Positions 35,055 through 48,400 are shown, counted from the first letter of the stretch. The stretch is 64,000 bases of DNA from Gloeopeniophorella convolvens (GCA_022496205.1 WTXD01000081.1:34259-98258), one strand, 5' to 3'. The notes: generated from the letters alone by a model not told the origin. A program made the numbers and translations.

Positions 35055-38000
35055 AACTTCACCTGTACATTTTCAGAGGGGAGTACGGTATGCGCAGACC
35101 AAGAACGCTTACTTGATGCTGTACTGAATCCCGTCGAATGCGCGTATTGTAGCAGCGAGAGTTCGATGAATCAGAAAGACCACTCAACTACTAGTTGGCA
35201 GTGCGATTGAACGCGACTGAACGTGACCGTGGCTGTGGCGGCCTCTTGCGGCCCGGTGGCGGTGCCGTACAGCCACGTGACGAGCTCACTAGGGCGCCTG
35301 CGGGTGCGCGCCGAATACATCAAACATCTGCATCATCGAGCGAGTAATTTCCACGAAACATCCTCGAGCCGGAATATCGTCTTGTGCTTTGCAATACATC
35401 GTTCCTTGTTCTATCGTTTTATCGACATGCAACGTCACGTGTCCAAAATACCCTCAGTGCCCTTTTTCTTTCAGAATCTTACGGGGATCGACTCTTAATT
35501 TGCTTCTGGCTGGCATTAGCTGACTGCCGGAAGTCTTCCGATGCTGACCGCATATATTCTGTACCTCCATTTGACGCGCCATCCTCCTAACCATCCGTAC
35601 TACACGCCGGTCCGTTATCGCGGGTCCAACGGGCCTTTATGCATTATGCGTTACAAGCTTTTTGAGGTGGCCCCATAAGGTTCGAGTTTCGTCGTGCCAT
35701 GCGTAATATCGGGCTAACTCTCGCCGAAAGATCGATCATTGCCCGAAGGGTGCGATGTTCAGTGCAGCTAAATGAACTCAAAACGACTCGGATCTCGGTG
35801 TGACGTTGTTGAGCCTTGCCCACTAACAAACATGTCGTCTTTGGCGTTGGGAATTTGTTCATGACTACTCCACCATTGGTTTGCGTGCGCCAACCAGACT
35901 GTCCTTTGGATGAAGGGCGAGTAACTCCTCAAAGCGCGAATTCGAGGAAATTCGAATTTGGTGCAGTGCCGATGTTTGTTCGCACCGAAACGTGGATGTT
36001 CAGTGCGCAGGGTGGGTGGACCTGCGGAGTCGTGAGCTCGTTGGTACAGTAATTCCCGGTGTGGTAACTTTGAACGCTGAGCAAATGACAAGTGTGAGTC
36101 ACCCGCATCCTCGCTCGTGTCACGGTTGACTGTTGGTTGTCCACCTTGTCAGACATGTCTCGCTCGCATTTTCATCACCGCGAGCAATTCAGACCTAAGA
36201 CCCAAGGATCTAGCATGGCTTTCAGGTGAATCGCCCACTCGTAAGTTTCACGATGTTTCCGTCAGAAGCTACGCCACGTCAATGTGCGATTTGGACACGT
36301 TCAGCGTCTTTTGACACCGTCGAGGACTCGCAGAGTGATTATTCGACGCGCGGAACGGCATGCTTATTCGTAAACTGGGTCACCTCAATCACTCCCTCCC
36401 GCGTGTGTGGTTTGTGAGTGCGTTCTCTCTCATAACATCACTTCGGCCTTCTTAGTCAGTCTACTATTAGATGTTCGCGTTACATTAGCTCCGGTGCGAG
36501 CAATCGCACTTCTGACCTCAATGCGGCCGGCTTGCTGGTTTAGTTGACCCTGCTGTAACGTCAATTCCTGATGCCTGAACTGCCCGAACTTCACAGCGTG
36601 GCTCCCGGTGTCCTACGGCTTTCTTCGGTTCTACTATGACTACTCTCCGATCACTCACTCGGCGCGAACTCTACGTTCTGACAGCGCCCGGAGGCCTGTT
36701 ACTGAAAGATTTTGGGTGACTTACTGATTCAGCGGCCATTCGCGCGTCTACGTGGGCGCTACGCTGGGTGCGTGCCGTTCTTGTTGAATGTCGTGTTCTG
36801 TGCTTCGTGAACGCTGTCAAAGTCTGACCCACGGTCGCCGTGCGTATACCCCACATGCGCTGGGTGTGCGAGTAGAAGGACGGGGCGCCCGTGCGTTCTA
36901 TATTTTTGGGTTTGCTTCTTCTCTCAACCGCCGAAGCCGTATGCCGGGCCCTTGTGCATAGATTTCGACGGCGTTCTCGTGGTGATGCTCATTGTGACGG
37001 TATGCGCGGCGCCTGCAGTAAAGCCTAAATATGTCTGTTTTGTATTTATCACCGGGACCTGGTGTTAACGAGTCATCTTGTCAGATAGACCTAACCTATT
37101 ACCAACTACGCTCTGTTTTCTCGAATGTATCATTTTTGGACAGCTGAATGAATGCAAACAGCACTACTACTTATCCTCTCCAGCTGCAGTTGTTCGCGCG
37201 CCTCGCAATCATCATCGATCAACGCCATCAGGCCTGCCCAGTTCCATTGTACGTTGCTATTGATACATAAACTCCATCAGACGATCGCTTTCCTACACCC
37301 GGACAACACGAAGGATGTTTGAAAGCGACTCTATCTGATGTCTTTCCGCAGCTGAGAGATGTTCGAAGATCCAGACACGTTCGGGGAGATTCGCCTTTTA
37401 TCCGGCTGCCAGGTTGCTTCCGTTATTTTTTTCTGGGTGATCGTCGCGTTGGAACCTGTTGGAACCTGTTGGAACCTTTGATAGGTTTGAATGGACCGTC
37501 TGCTACAACTTCACGATCGCGACTTCATAGGGTTTTTATGAATTTGTAACATCTGTCGAACGAAATTGACGTTACATCAGAGCACGTCCTTTGTCCGTGC
37601 GGCCCATGCCGAATTCCCCGGTGACAGCGATACTATATTGTCACTGGTTGTCAAACCTTAGCCTCAGGGTTTGTAGGGGTGCTTTGCTTCTATGGATGCA
37701 GTTTTTTTTGGTTACCTATATAGATTGGGGCCTTCGTTGAATTGGCCTCCAAATCTGTTCGACTTCTCCTCGCTGCTGAGATCCGCCTTGCACCCGGTGA
37801 TCAGTGCCCGGTGATGATGATGACAGCCTTGGAGTGACGATCATGCGGGATTTCCGGTGATCTGCCTCCCCGATCGCTACGATACCCGCAGGGCCGCAAG
37901 TGGGGGAGACTTCTTATGAGTGGAGGAATAGAAACACCGCTACCCGTTATCATCAGATGAAATAGCAGCCGGGTGGATTATGGCTGGTGACGCGAAGGTG

Positions 38001-38533
38001 CATGGTCCGGGAGGGTGCACTCGATACTAGTCTCAACTTGCTTTTCGACACGTTGCCGCAGAAAATTATTTTGTGGGGCTGCATCTGCCATATCTGCAGT
38101 CCGGAGGTTTCTCCGCCGGTCCTGACTCGACCCGCGGTTGGGTAGGGAGGCTCGGGGCACTAGACATTCCTGAGACGAGACTGTGAACGCCGGCGCGAAG
38201 CGCCCGAGGCTCCGCAGTAGAGAGTAGAGGATAGTAGCCGGTAGGTCTTGTCTCAAGTCCTACATAGTCACAACTATTCATAGGACTCCACCGCATATAG
38301 AGAACATATTTGAAACCCTTCCAGCCCCAGGTACCAACTATCAGTGCAACCGTCACCAGCCAGTCGTTTCAGGGGAGTATTATGCCCATCTACCCAACAT
38401 CTACCTCCACCTAGTGTGCTCAAAAATAGCGACTGACAACCTTGCTCATCGTTTCAAGTTCGCTACGTACGTCAGAGTACCACACGATAGTATCTACCCC
38501 TTCTGACTCGTAGAGCTGGTATTCTCTCGGGGT
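35055..38533. other. Intergenic region with no recognisable gene
   Basis: No protein family is recognised over 3.5 kb. The frames are short and balanced between strands. The only repeat noticed is three tandem copies of the 10-mer TTGGAACCTG (last copy imperfect) at 37449-37478. A similar phrase, GATGTTCAGTGC, occurs at about 35753 and 35996. The left end includes the promoter of MIS12 and the right end the 3' side of the DUF6535 gene. Confidence 0.45.
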
Positions 38534-40667
38534 TCAATGGTCGTCGGGGACTGTATAGTTTTCTGGGGAAAACTCGACAGGTGGGAGCGGTGGTGAGAGG
38601 TTTAGCGCAAGGGGTGGAGGGTTCGAAGAGTCTTTCTCGAGGATAGAAGTCCGTGGCAATGCGACGATGGTATTAGTGTTCGCCATATCGGACGATACGG
38701 CTGTCGCAGTGCTAGCTTGGCTTCGCATGGTATCATTTTTGGGTAACGTCGGGAACTGAGCTGGTAGACTGTCAAGTACTTCGAGCAACTTCGCGATGTT
38801 CCTCGAGAAAACCGTAGGGACTCCTGGAACGTTGGCCTTGGCGCGGAGCGCGTCCCTCTCTTCGTCAAACAATACGCGCAACTCCTCTGCGGCCTCGCCA
38901 TATTGGAGTCTCTGGGAAGCAACCTTCACCGCGAGGACGATGAGCTCGATGTCTCCTAGGTTGAGAATTTCGTCAGGAATCATATCCTGGACAAAGTAGA
39001 TGAGGTTTGCGAGGAGGAAATTGTGCTCGGAGGTCTTGGAGCGCAAGTACTTGTAAAAGCTGGGATCAGCGCCGGTCCTGGGGAGGTCTCGGTTGGTGTA
39101 GCGTCCGCGGTCGCGCTCAATCCGAGAGGCGATTACAGGGATGAAGGATCGCGCGCCGAGCGACTTGGAATCGGTTCTAACGCGTTTGCCTTCTAGCGGG
39201 CCCACAAGGTCCTGAGCAAATGCCCACGAGTGTTCAGAAGCGAGGAGCGCTCTGAAAGCCCGCCTAGACCGATCAGAGTCGTCCTCGTCTGCGCGCCGCA
39301 GGACGCCCAACATGGCCCCGGGGTACTCGTACATTGCCCGCAGGCAGACATCTTTTCGCCGATTCCGCACGTCTTCGGACAAGACCTTGGAGTCGGTCAA
39401 TGTGCCGGGGTCTCTGAGCGGATGTACAGGTATGAGATGTCGCGCCGAAGGTCGGGGTGGAGCTTGCTCATGCTGACCGCCTTCTCGAGCACGTTGACGG
39501 GGCTGGGACCGACGAACTTGGACTTGACCCAGTGGATGATGCCGCGAGAAAACTGCTCCAGCTCGTGTTCCTCATCGACCGTGTCTAGGGTCCAAGCCAG
39601 CGCACGTGCATCCAAGACCGGACCGACGTCTTTGCGCAACGCAGTCGCTTCAGCGGCCTCGACGAGATTGATAGGCACTGAAAGCGTTGAGAGCCTTTTC
39701 AGCCAGTCCATAAAGCCCCTGTCCGCATCCATGAGGTTCCGCGAGTTGACCTGGGGTTCCTTGCCTTCGCCTTTGTCAAGGTAGTCTACAACGCGCTCGG
39801 CAGCGGAGCGCACCGCAGATGCGAGCATCCGGCGGAGTTCCCAAATGAGCGGAGAAAGTGGGGTATGATATGGATAGTTGAGGTACACCGACGGTAATAC
39901 CGTGGCGGCGGTGTATAGGAGCGCGCATGAGACAGTTATCGCAAAAGTAGCGTACGCGATGCTGTGATTGACGTCGAGGAGGGAGATGACGAGACCGGCC
40001 AGGAATAGGAACATGGAAATATGGATGAGAGTGGGAATTGCTTCTACAGCAAGAGAGAATCGGAAACGTTCCAAGCCCTCAGCATAAAATGCGTGGGTGC
40101 GCGCGCGCCTTTGGATCGAACACATGGGTCGAGTGATGCGACGGTATCGGCGAGCCCACTGCTGCAAGAGTATGGCCAAAAATGCGCTGACGATGCTGGC
40201 GACGAAGCTCATGGTCCAAAGCGCGTTGACCCAAATGGCAGATTGAGAGGGATGGGAGGTTTCCTGGGAGGATATAATAGATGGAATGGAGACGAACGAT
40301 TCGTTGGAGGTGCCAGCGAGCTGCTGGGAGATCTGGGAGAGAAGTACAACGGTCTTATTCCCCGTATCTGGACGTATGTGTTTGTAGCTGTCAACGAGGA
40401 ACGTCACGAGAGACACAGCGAACAGTCCAGTCTGGAGATCGCGAGATCGTGTCGGTTGTGGTGTCTGTGAACAGATGAGATAGCACTCACAAAGATGAGT
40501 GCGCCATCTGTGCTTTCCTTCCAATCGCGAATTAGATCCTCGTTTAAGCCCTCAGCTCGCGAGAGGTACATCGAGTAAAGCACGCTTGATGAGTCTGTGA
40601 ACTCTTCAGGTAACTGCAACTCGGCGTTCGGTCGACGGTCCCTGGCATATGAGGCGGGAAGAGACAT
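38534..40667 (-). pseudogene. DUF6535 membrane protein, copy C, with an internal frameshift
   Basis: Exon 1 is 40667-40491 (ATG at 40667); a 59-nt GT-AG intron leads to exon 2 from 40431. DUF6535 marks are clear: TGLFAVSLVTFLVDSYKH, VVLLSQISQQLAG and LLQQWARRYRR, with hydrophobic segments near IPTLIHISMFLFLAGLVI and TFAITVSCALLYTAATVL. The frame ends at 39397 after IRSETPAH. A second frame, shifted by one base, starts there (TDSKVLSEDVRNRRK) and runs 288 codons to 38534. The two overlap by 4 bases and look like one protein of about 690 residues. No usable intron bridges them; the only GT..AG pair in phase is 14 nt long. Either one base is lost in the genome or the sequence has an error. It is more distant from copies A and B than they are from each other. 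Confidence 0.75.
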
Positions 40668-41266
40668 GAGGATTCGGAAATGGGATCGTGGACCTGCAAC
40701 GAATCCGGTAGCTGTCGATGATGAGAGGAGGGTTTGAGGGAATTAAAGAGTGAGCCTCCGGCCAGGCGGCGGTCGCGGGTGGCTACTTATGTGTTTACAA
40801 GCTTGCATCCATAGGCGCAGATTGCGCGTTCCATGCGGGGCCAGGGCGAACCAGGGCCATCGTCCTTGTGTCCAGGACTCGGGGACAAAAGAGCCCATTG
40901 CTCGCTGCAAATGGAGTGTGATGAAGCGCTGCCGCCGCTGTGGCACGCGTCGCGCGTAACCGGACATGACCGAAGCTGCTCGGTCCCGGTTGGCGCAAGT
41001 GAGGGTCCCTGACTCAGTCTTGTGTGATTATGTCTGGACTGCATCCGAACCGCTCTAAGATAGAATCCGCAATCTTTGTATGGGTAGGCAGAACGCTGAA
41101 GGCCATAGCTCCGAAAGATGGACCCGCGACAACAGGTGGAACATCTAACACAAAGGGGCTCCTGAACAGCGGGATATACAATACGGTCTATTATGCAGAC
41201 GAATCAGGTGAAGGACTTGAAGGATCCGTGTGGAAAGGCCCAAAGATCTAACGTCTAAGGGCCGTG
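40668..41266. other. Spacer between DUF6535 copy C and the TMEM242-like gene
   Basis: About 600 bp. It holds the 5' flank of the DUF6535 gene and the 3' flank of the next minus-strand gene. The overlapping 60-85 codon frames at 40743-41044 have no motif. Nothing else is seen. Confidence 0.5.
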
Positions 41267-41859
41267 TCAACACTGTGTTGCTGACTCTACAAGCCCCCTT
41301 TTGCGTCGCTCGACTTCGGCCTCAGCCTCCAGTTCTCCGGCAGCTGTTTCGGCGAATTGTGCAATCCCGCCGCGCTCGTAGGCTGCTGCAAGGCGCGCCT
41401 GCGCCGCTGGCCAGTTCCAACTATCTGCATCCGGCACAGCGGGCGAAGACAAATGTCGTATATCGGTGTCCGGGGTTGACGGGATCGTCACTGGCAACGA
41501 TATGGGTGGGGGTAGGGGAGGGGAGTCGGATGAGCGATGAATGCGCGAGGTCAACAGAGGCCACCTGGTGAGAAGCGTAAGCCGCATCGCCGACGCAAAT
41601 TCTTGGGTCTGCAAACGTAGGGAGACGGTCAGTATCGTCTCATAGAAGATAGAAACGCACGCACATCTTTCACCCCAAGGTACATTTTCAGTCCCCACAC
41701 GCCGGCAGCACCACCTACAACGACAACTGCAGTGGCTACGCTGAACGCCTTGAGAGAGTACAGTGCGCCGTTGAAGCCATCCTCTTGTGACGCGCGCAAA
41801 GATGCCTCGGATGACTCTTGAAGCGAGCGGTTTAGCGGGGCCGAAGGAGGAGTTGCCAT
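41267..41859 (-). CDS. Small membrane protein, TMEM242-like
   Basis: Two exons, 41859-41665 and 41608-41267, phase 0 across a 56-nt GT-AG intron, give 178 residues from the ATG at 41859. An upstream in-frame ATG at 41928 would add 23 residues rich in Ala, Pro and Gln. One strong hydrophobic segment (LYSLKAFSVATAVVVVGGAA, residues about 33-52) is followed by WGLKMYLGVKDTQEFASAMR. The pattern of a hydrophobic segment, then a K.LGV...EF...MR stretch, is that of TMEM242, a mitochondrial inner-membrane protein needed to assemble the ATP synthase c-ring in animals. The match is short and the assignment is tentative. The C-terminal third is acidic and helical (AAGELEAEAEVERRKR). Confidence 0.6.
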
Positions 41860-42477
41860 TGCTGCGCGCACCTCCGCCTGCGCGACACGACGCGGCGGCG
41901 GCTGCGCACCCGCTGCTGCTGGAACCACCGGGACTCCGCGAGGAGCGGTCCGTCTGGGAGGTGGCGAAGTGCTTAGTGCAGAAGAGTGTGTCGCTTTGTC
42001 AAGTGCAGCAGCAGCAGAGCGTTGCCGCGGAGCAGCACAAGAGGAACAGCGAGAGCAGCAGTCGTGACAGCAAGCTGGGTCGAGGTCCCGTTAGCAGTTC
42101 ATTGGCAGCTGAAAAGGCGCGTACCATAGTAACGGGTATCCATGGTGAAATGGTCTTCCTGGTGTCTTTTTGTGGTGGTTCAGGCCAAGTGCTGGGTGAA
42201 GTCGGGGGAGACATGGTCGTCCAACATCGAGCAGGACGGTTAAGGCATTGGTTAAGCAGCAATGCGGGTCCCCCGGTCCGAAACCTCCCGGGTACTCGGA
42301 CACAGTTTCCGAGCCGCTTGGCCAACACTGCATGTGCACGGCTTGCTGGGTTGTCAACAAAAAGACACAAGATACGCATTCTCGACGAGAAGAACAGCCA
42401 AACGCCTATCACTTAATCTACATGTGCGACTCGCTCTGACGTAGCGTCAATTACTATTAGACCGGTACCGCTGTCGC
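41860..42477. other. Spacer between the TMEM242-like gene and giant GTPase gene I
   Basis: Nothing recognisable on either strand apart from the 5' end of the small membrane-protein gene. The last 40 bases (from about 42437) resemble the 3' flank of gene II at 56303-56343, so the left border of the large duplication lies here. Confidence 0.55.
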
Positions 42478-45400
42478 TCAGTGTAGCAGTGAGCCCCGTG
42501 GCTTCCTCAGTGACTCAGCGATTCCCAGGAATGTCTCTGCGAGTCGCACCTGTAGAGCGGGGTGTACATGAGCATTTCGACCCATCAGAGTGTAGAATGG
42601 CTTGCCGTGTCAAGAGCGACCGAGAAAGAAGAAGGAACATTTGCTGTTGCGGGCATCAGAGGGTCACGTGGCGCATTGTTCTGGGTCTCCAGAGCAAGCT
42701 GCGTCATTCTGCGGAGCGAAGAAGACGACGTATCGGGCCCAAAGGAGACCGAATGGAAAGACAAGGGCTTTCTGGATAATCGGTGAGTTTCTCCCTTTGT
42801 ATGATGTATAAGGCAAGCATACCCTAGCTGTATGGCAGAACGACAAACATCCTGGATGGACTCGTCTGGTACGGAACATTCTCCATCGGAGAGGAAGATC
42901 ATGATCGGCGTCCTAAGTGTGCAGGTGGTGAGCTGATATCGGACTAATGGAACTGAGTGAAGAAACGAGCCTTTCTGTGCTCCAGTGCGACGACATGACT
43001 GTCTGACCGGCGCGCAACGCGGCTGCAAAGTTCGTACCACCACGCGCCTGGTGCATCAGTACTGCGCGGAGCAGTTGGTCTGGGGAACTTGTGAAGTTAT
43101 TGGTGACCCCATGCGATATTTCATGGTCGAAAAGAACGACACTGTATGCGTCACGGCGCGTGGCAGCCACCTGTTGACTAGTTGCAACAGCGACTTGGCG
43201 AGCAGACCAGAAACTGTACAGGGCAGAATACACCGCACCGAGCCTGTTGTTAGAATACAGCCTAATGAGATTTGCCGCGGGTGCGTTGTCCAAAGGACGC
43301 CTATCAGTAGAAGACATCGACCCGGACCTATGTAAATCTCAGCCATGCCGCATCAGCGGTCAACCAAACGTGAGCCTGACCTGTCAATAACAAATATCCT
43401 ATTATCCAGGTCGGACGAAGTGTGAGCGCCCCAAGGTCCGTTGGCGCGTAAGAATCATCAACGTACACATGAAATGCTTGTTGCATCACAATCGGGTTCC
43501 TACAGTCGAACATATGCCATCGTTGGAAACGTAACCAAGACCAGTGACTGGATCGTTCGGGTTACAAGGAGGATGGAACATAGGCAAGGTGCAGAACGAT
43601 GGCTGTCCATTATTTGCTGCGTGCTCTGGACCTGCGAGTGCCAGGTGAGCCGCAGAGACTAGCGGAATATCCTTTACTACGGCGTACCAGAACACATCGC
43701 GTCACTGCAGCAGACCATGAGCGTCAGATCTACCTTTAGCAGCTGGTACACACCATTTCGTAAAGTTCGCTTGCTCGTCACGGGTATAAGGGTCTGATTG
43801 ACTGGTTCAGTCTACGTCACCATGGGGAAAATCTGTATTCTTGACCTTTGAACCCTGAGAGGGAAGTTTAGAGCAAATTTAGACAGAAAAGTGACTAAGG
43901 GATGATTGATTAACATACCTGTCCTTCGCCAATACAAGTTGTGAGTGATGAAATCTTTCGGCTTGTTCGGGTTAGGAATCATCTGCTGGCTAAGATGTTG
44001 TACTTCGGAATCGTTGCAGTTCTTTTTTTCGTCAGCACGGCAATAGGAGATGTGGACGTGCCTCCCCATCGACGAACAGACGAGGTTGCACATCATGGGA
44101 GCTCCTTCATCATTAGACGAGAACTTGCGGCCATCGAGTTCGAGGCTTGTTCCATCGGGGCCATGGACGGCCCAACGAGTCTGCGTCATGGAGCCGTGGC
44201 TGGTCTCATGTTCTTGCTGAGCGTGGCCTTACAATGTCCAAAGTCGTCTCAGTGGCCCCCACGGGTGGGTATGGGTGATTCCCTCACCCAGTGGCAGAGT
44301 ACAGAAGTAACCGCAGTTCTCGCAGCTGAACATAAGAGAGGGTTTAGGGTTCGATGGGAGTGGGAGGAGGATTGGCGCACCGGGCTTCACAGTGATGGAA
44401 TGGTTTTTTGTTTTCGATTTTATGCATGTGTGCGCCTGGATGAGATGTCTTCCCCGGTGGAATCGCTTCACCGCATCGGAGCCGGCGTGCAACTGCATAG
44501 ACGTCAATGAAATCGCAGGGTACGAGGGCGGGGTCACACAAACCTTGCGTGTACTTGGGGAGTAGAGCCAACGATGAGGAACGCCTCCGGCGTTGGTAAA
44601 CGGACACACCTTTGTATACTGGAAAGTCTCGTGTCTCCCAGTAAAAGTGGCCTCGATGGATTGAGGGGTCGTATCGATATGGCAGGTCCCTGGAGCAGAG
44701 CACAACGACGGACACGGATGCGCCTCTCTGTTCCTAGGCATCAACCACGGCCTCTTTTACGGAAGTATTGAACGTCAACTGACCCGCACAGGTGGTGTTC
44801 TTTGGGTTTAAGTCCGTGGAGATGTGGCTGGTCGCAAAGTCGTTTACAGAGCTCGCAAGTCGCAGGGCACAGTCGAGTATTGCATGAATGAACGTCATGG
44901 TCCTCGTCACTGCGTGATTTGAGCTTACGGAAGCGAAACTAGCATTCGGCGTACCTAGGAATGCTACAGCTTTCCTGGCAGGAGAAAGTCTTCCCACCTT
45001 GCAGCTTGATTCCTTGAAGGTCGCAAGGCTGGTGGCGCGCCGATTGTAGCGATTCATACTACTCGGAAAACGAACATACCTTCCCACACATATGTACAAG
45101 CGCTGAACACAGATGTTCCTCTTCATCGTGATCAAGAACCTGAGAACATGTGTCACCGTAAGCCATCCTTGAGGCGACATCAACTCACCTTCGTGCATTC
45201 TTCCAGACAGCCCCGCTTTCCCAGGAGCTTGCACGGTTCGCCGCACAGGTGATCGCTTACGGAGCATCTGTACAATAGTGAGAGGAATTGATACTCGGTA
45301 CTCAAGCACGTACATGTGCCTCCCAGGATGGCCCGCGCTGCAGATCCCTCAGTCGCGTGGATTAATCGTTTGAGGCCAAAGACTCACGACGTGTTACAAC

Positions 45401-48400
45401 TTTTGAGCTCATCGGCACCGCAGAATACGCAGTTGTATGCACACTTGTGGTCGCTTTGGCAGTCATGTTCACCCTCATGCAAGCGACCGCGAAGGCAAAC
45501 GAGATGGCATGATGCACACTGAGCGCCGCAGAACTGAACATTGGTCTTCATCTCGATAACCATACTCTCGAAGTTCCGGTGCAAGTCTTCAATCGCGGCG
45601 TGTCCAGCCTGAAAGCGTTCCAAATTGGTACTCAACCAGAATCGGACGTGATTGATGCGCAGGTCGACCAGGTGATCGATAAACGTTTTGAGTTGAGATG
45701 TCCATTCCGAGTCAGGTATGGACTGCCGCGCCGCATCAGGGTTCCAGGATTCCCGCAGCGCTGCGAGATGTGCTTCGACATCGACGACATGATTGCGGTC
45801 GGGTATGGCAAAGCGCGCTGGACTATCCGGTGAATCTAGGATGATATCTGTATCGAAATTCTAAGACGCCAGTCAGTGGTGGTAGCTGAGGCTCTAGAAG
45901 TAGGGTGAGGAACCTTCAAGGGCTCATTGACGGGTTCAATCTCGGCGTAACCGGTGGCCAACGCGATAGATAAAAGCGAAGCAAGAGTCTTTGCGCGGTG
46001 CTCAGCCATTGTTTCTGTTGTGCAGCTTCGTAGAAGACAATGCTGAGAGACTGCGTGTGGCGTAACTTACGAGAAAGAGCTCCCCAGTCATTGGCCTAGA
46101 GACTGGTCAGATTGCGGAACCTGACAAGTCAGATGGAATATATCTCGCCTTCAACTTCGCCATGAGCGTTTTGATCGTATGAAGAAACTCGCCCGCTGTA
46201 GGGTGAGATATTTTTTGCAAATCTAGTCGTCTCTTCAGAGTAGCGAACAGCTTGTAGAATTCCTTTGATTCGATGACCGGCCATGGGATTATGTCCAGCT
46301 TTCCGCCATGGAGACGCGAGATGAAGTTCGCGTCTTGCTCTTCCTGCACAATTTTCTGGAACTTGAGCGAGAATCTGAGGTCAGATAACGGTCAGGGAAT
46401 ACGAATGGCGCTGCGACACGTAATCTTACTCGCGCGTGATCTCCCTCTTATCAGCATCGACAACATCCTGAGAGATGTCAAAGCACGAGCTTCGCTCTAG
46501 ATAAAGCTTCATGCTCACCTTTATGATGATTGCAAGCGTCGATTGGAACAGCGTCGGATTTGCAGCTGGGTCCAAGACTGATGCACTGGACTGAAACGAT
46601 TGAAAAAGTCCACTGATATCACGACTGAACGCAAAGTTATTGCGGAAGAGCACCTGTAGAGTGGGACGTCTTAGGATGAGCTATTCGCGGAGAGGCGCAA
46701 CCCTGACGGACTAGATTGGATATCGCCGTATTGAATAGCACTAGGAGCGTATCTTCTTGTGGTGATCGCTCGACGCTGTCAACGCCTGGAATCGTAAACG
46801 AATCAACGGAACGCTCGTATGTTCAGGGGCTGGTAGCTGCTAGTATGCCGACCTTCGAAGTCGAGAGCCACAATGAGCACCTCGTCGGTTGGTGTCACTG
46901 ACATCCATACGCCCTCTGTGAATGATATGAGTCAAGCAGTTATCACGCGGGGTAAAGCTGCACCTGTTGTTCGCATCGCACTTCCTGCGAACGAGGTGTC
47001 CACGAGGTGATTCAACGCGAAGCTCTTTCCCACGGACTGTTGACCCATCGACGAGACGACCTTCACGGGCTGTCGAAGCAACATCTGGTGAGACACAGTG
47101 CTGCGTGCAGTGAGGACGTTTAGAAGCTGACCTTTAAGGCCAGATATGACTGGAAGATCGACTCATACCACCCAAAGGAGAGTTTGTCGACTATGGCGTT
47201 CACCTCTGCCCCGAGCAATGACCTCTCGAGCTCTGATGAGGAGACCCCATCCGCAAACGGAACAAACCGATTCTCGCGGCAAACTGCGATTTGGATGGGG
47301 ATGAGGCAGAGGAGGTCGACGAGCCATTCGCCCACACGGAAGTGAGACACGTTCCAATCATGGAGTTGGATCACCTGGCTCTCGAACGCGCTGAACGGAG
47401 CCGATGTTACCTCGAGGCAGCGCAACTCGTCACCTGTGGGCTTCCTGGTCGCTTTTTCGAAATTCTGAATGAGCTCAGAGAAGTAGGTGTCAAATGGCTT
47501 CGCGTGGTCGTCCGTGACAAAAGACAAGCTCTTCTGAACCCGTGCGCTGGAAGAGGTGATCGTGCCGCGCCTGACCGCAGGGATGACGGGGAACCGAGTC
47601 CACACATCGACGTGGCAGTCGAGCAGACTGTTGTGACGTGTATTCTGCGTGTCAGAAGCCTGGTGGTTTCTTCCGCCTCTCTCCTTGAACATGAATTCCG
47701 TGACCCTCTTGGTGATGTTGACGGCGACAGACTTGACCAATTTCTCGGAAACATCAAGGCCAAGGAGGAAGATGCGCAACCTGGTGCCCATCGAGGTCAG
47801 GGTGGCGCCTTCTAGAGGAAAGTCGACGACATCGAGCTCGATGCCGGCGTTGGACCCGAATGTCTCGCAGTGATATGCCGTAAGAGAAGCAGTCGAGTTT
47901 TCATACTGGAGAACGAGAAGGCAGGAGCCGTCAGGGGACGAGTATATGCTTCTGGGAAGGGATCGGAGTTGCAGTGATGCCGGCCTACCGGATGGATGAG
48001 CGTTCACTGAAACTCGAGAACAGATATTCACGCAGACGGCTTACCTGAATTGCATAGTAATGAAGGAGAAGATGCGGACTTGTGCGGTTGAGTCCACCAA
48101 AAAAATCTCTTCGCCTCCGCATATAAAGGCAGAGTGAATGATATGGGTGCTAGCCTGGCCGTACCACCGGCTGAGGTCAATCGCGCTGCCTTGTCCACGA
48201 AGCGACTTGAAGTCCTCATCAAATACAAACAGATGAAGCTGCAACTAACAACGCGCAGTATCTCAGGGCTCCTATCACTAGAGTGAACGCAACCAACATA
48301 CCTTATGCGACGCGCACACAGCTAACATTCGCTTGACCTCGTCGAATGCGAACAAGACCGAGTCGTGTCCCAATTTATCGCGATGAAGGGTTTTTATGGG

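Noticed and set aside
39397..39430. 14-nt intron to repair DUF6535 copy C
   Set aside because: GTACATCCGCTCAG would restore the phase but is far below the minimum intron size seen here (about 47 nt).
41787..42416. 209-codon plus-strand frame upstream of the small membrane protein
   Set aside because: It is antisense to the TMEM242-like exon 1 and consists largely of low-complexity Gln/Ser runs.
44229..44744. 171-codon minus-strand frame as a separate gene
   Set aside because: Part of it (from PSLCSAPGTCHIDTTPQ) is an exon of giant GTPase gene I; the rest reads through its introns.
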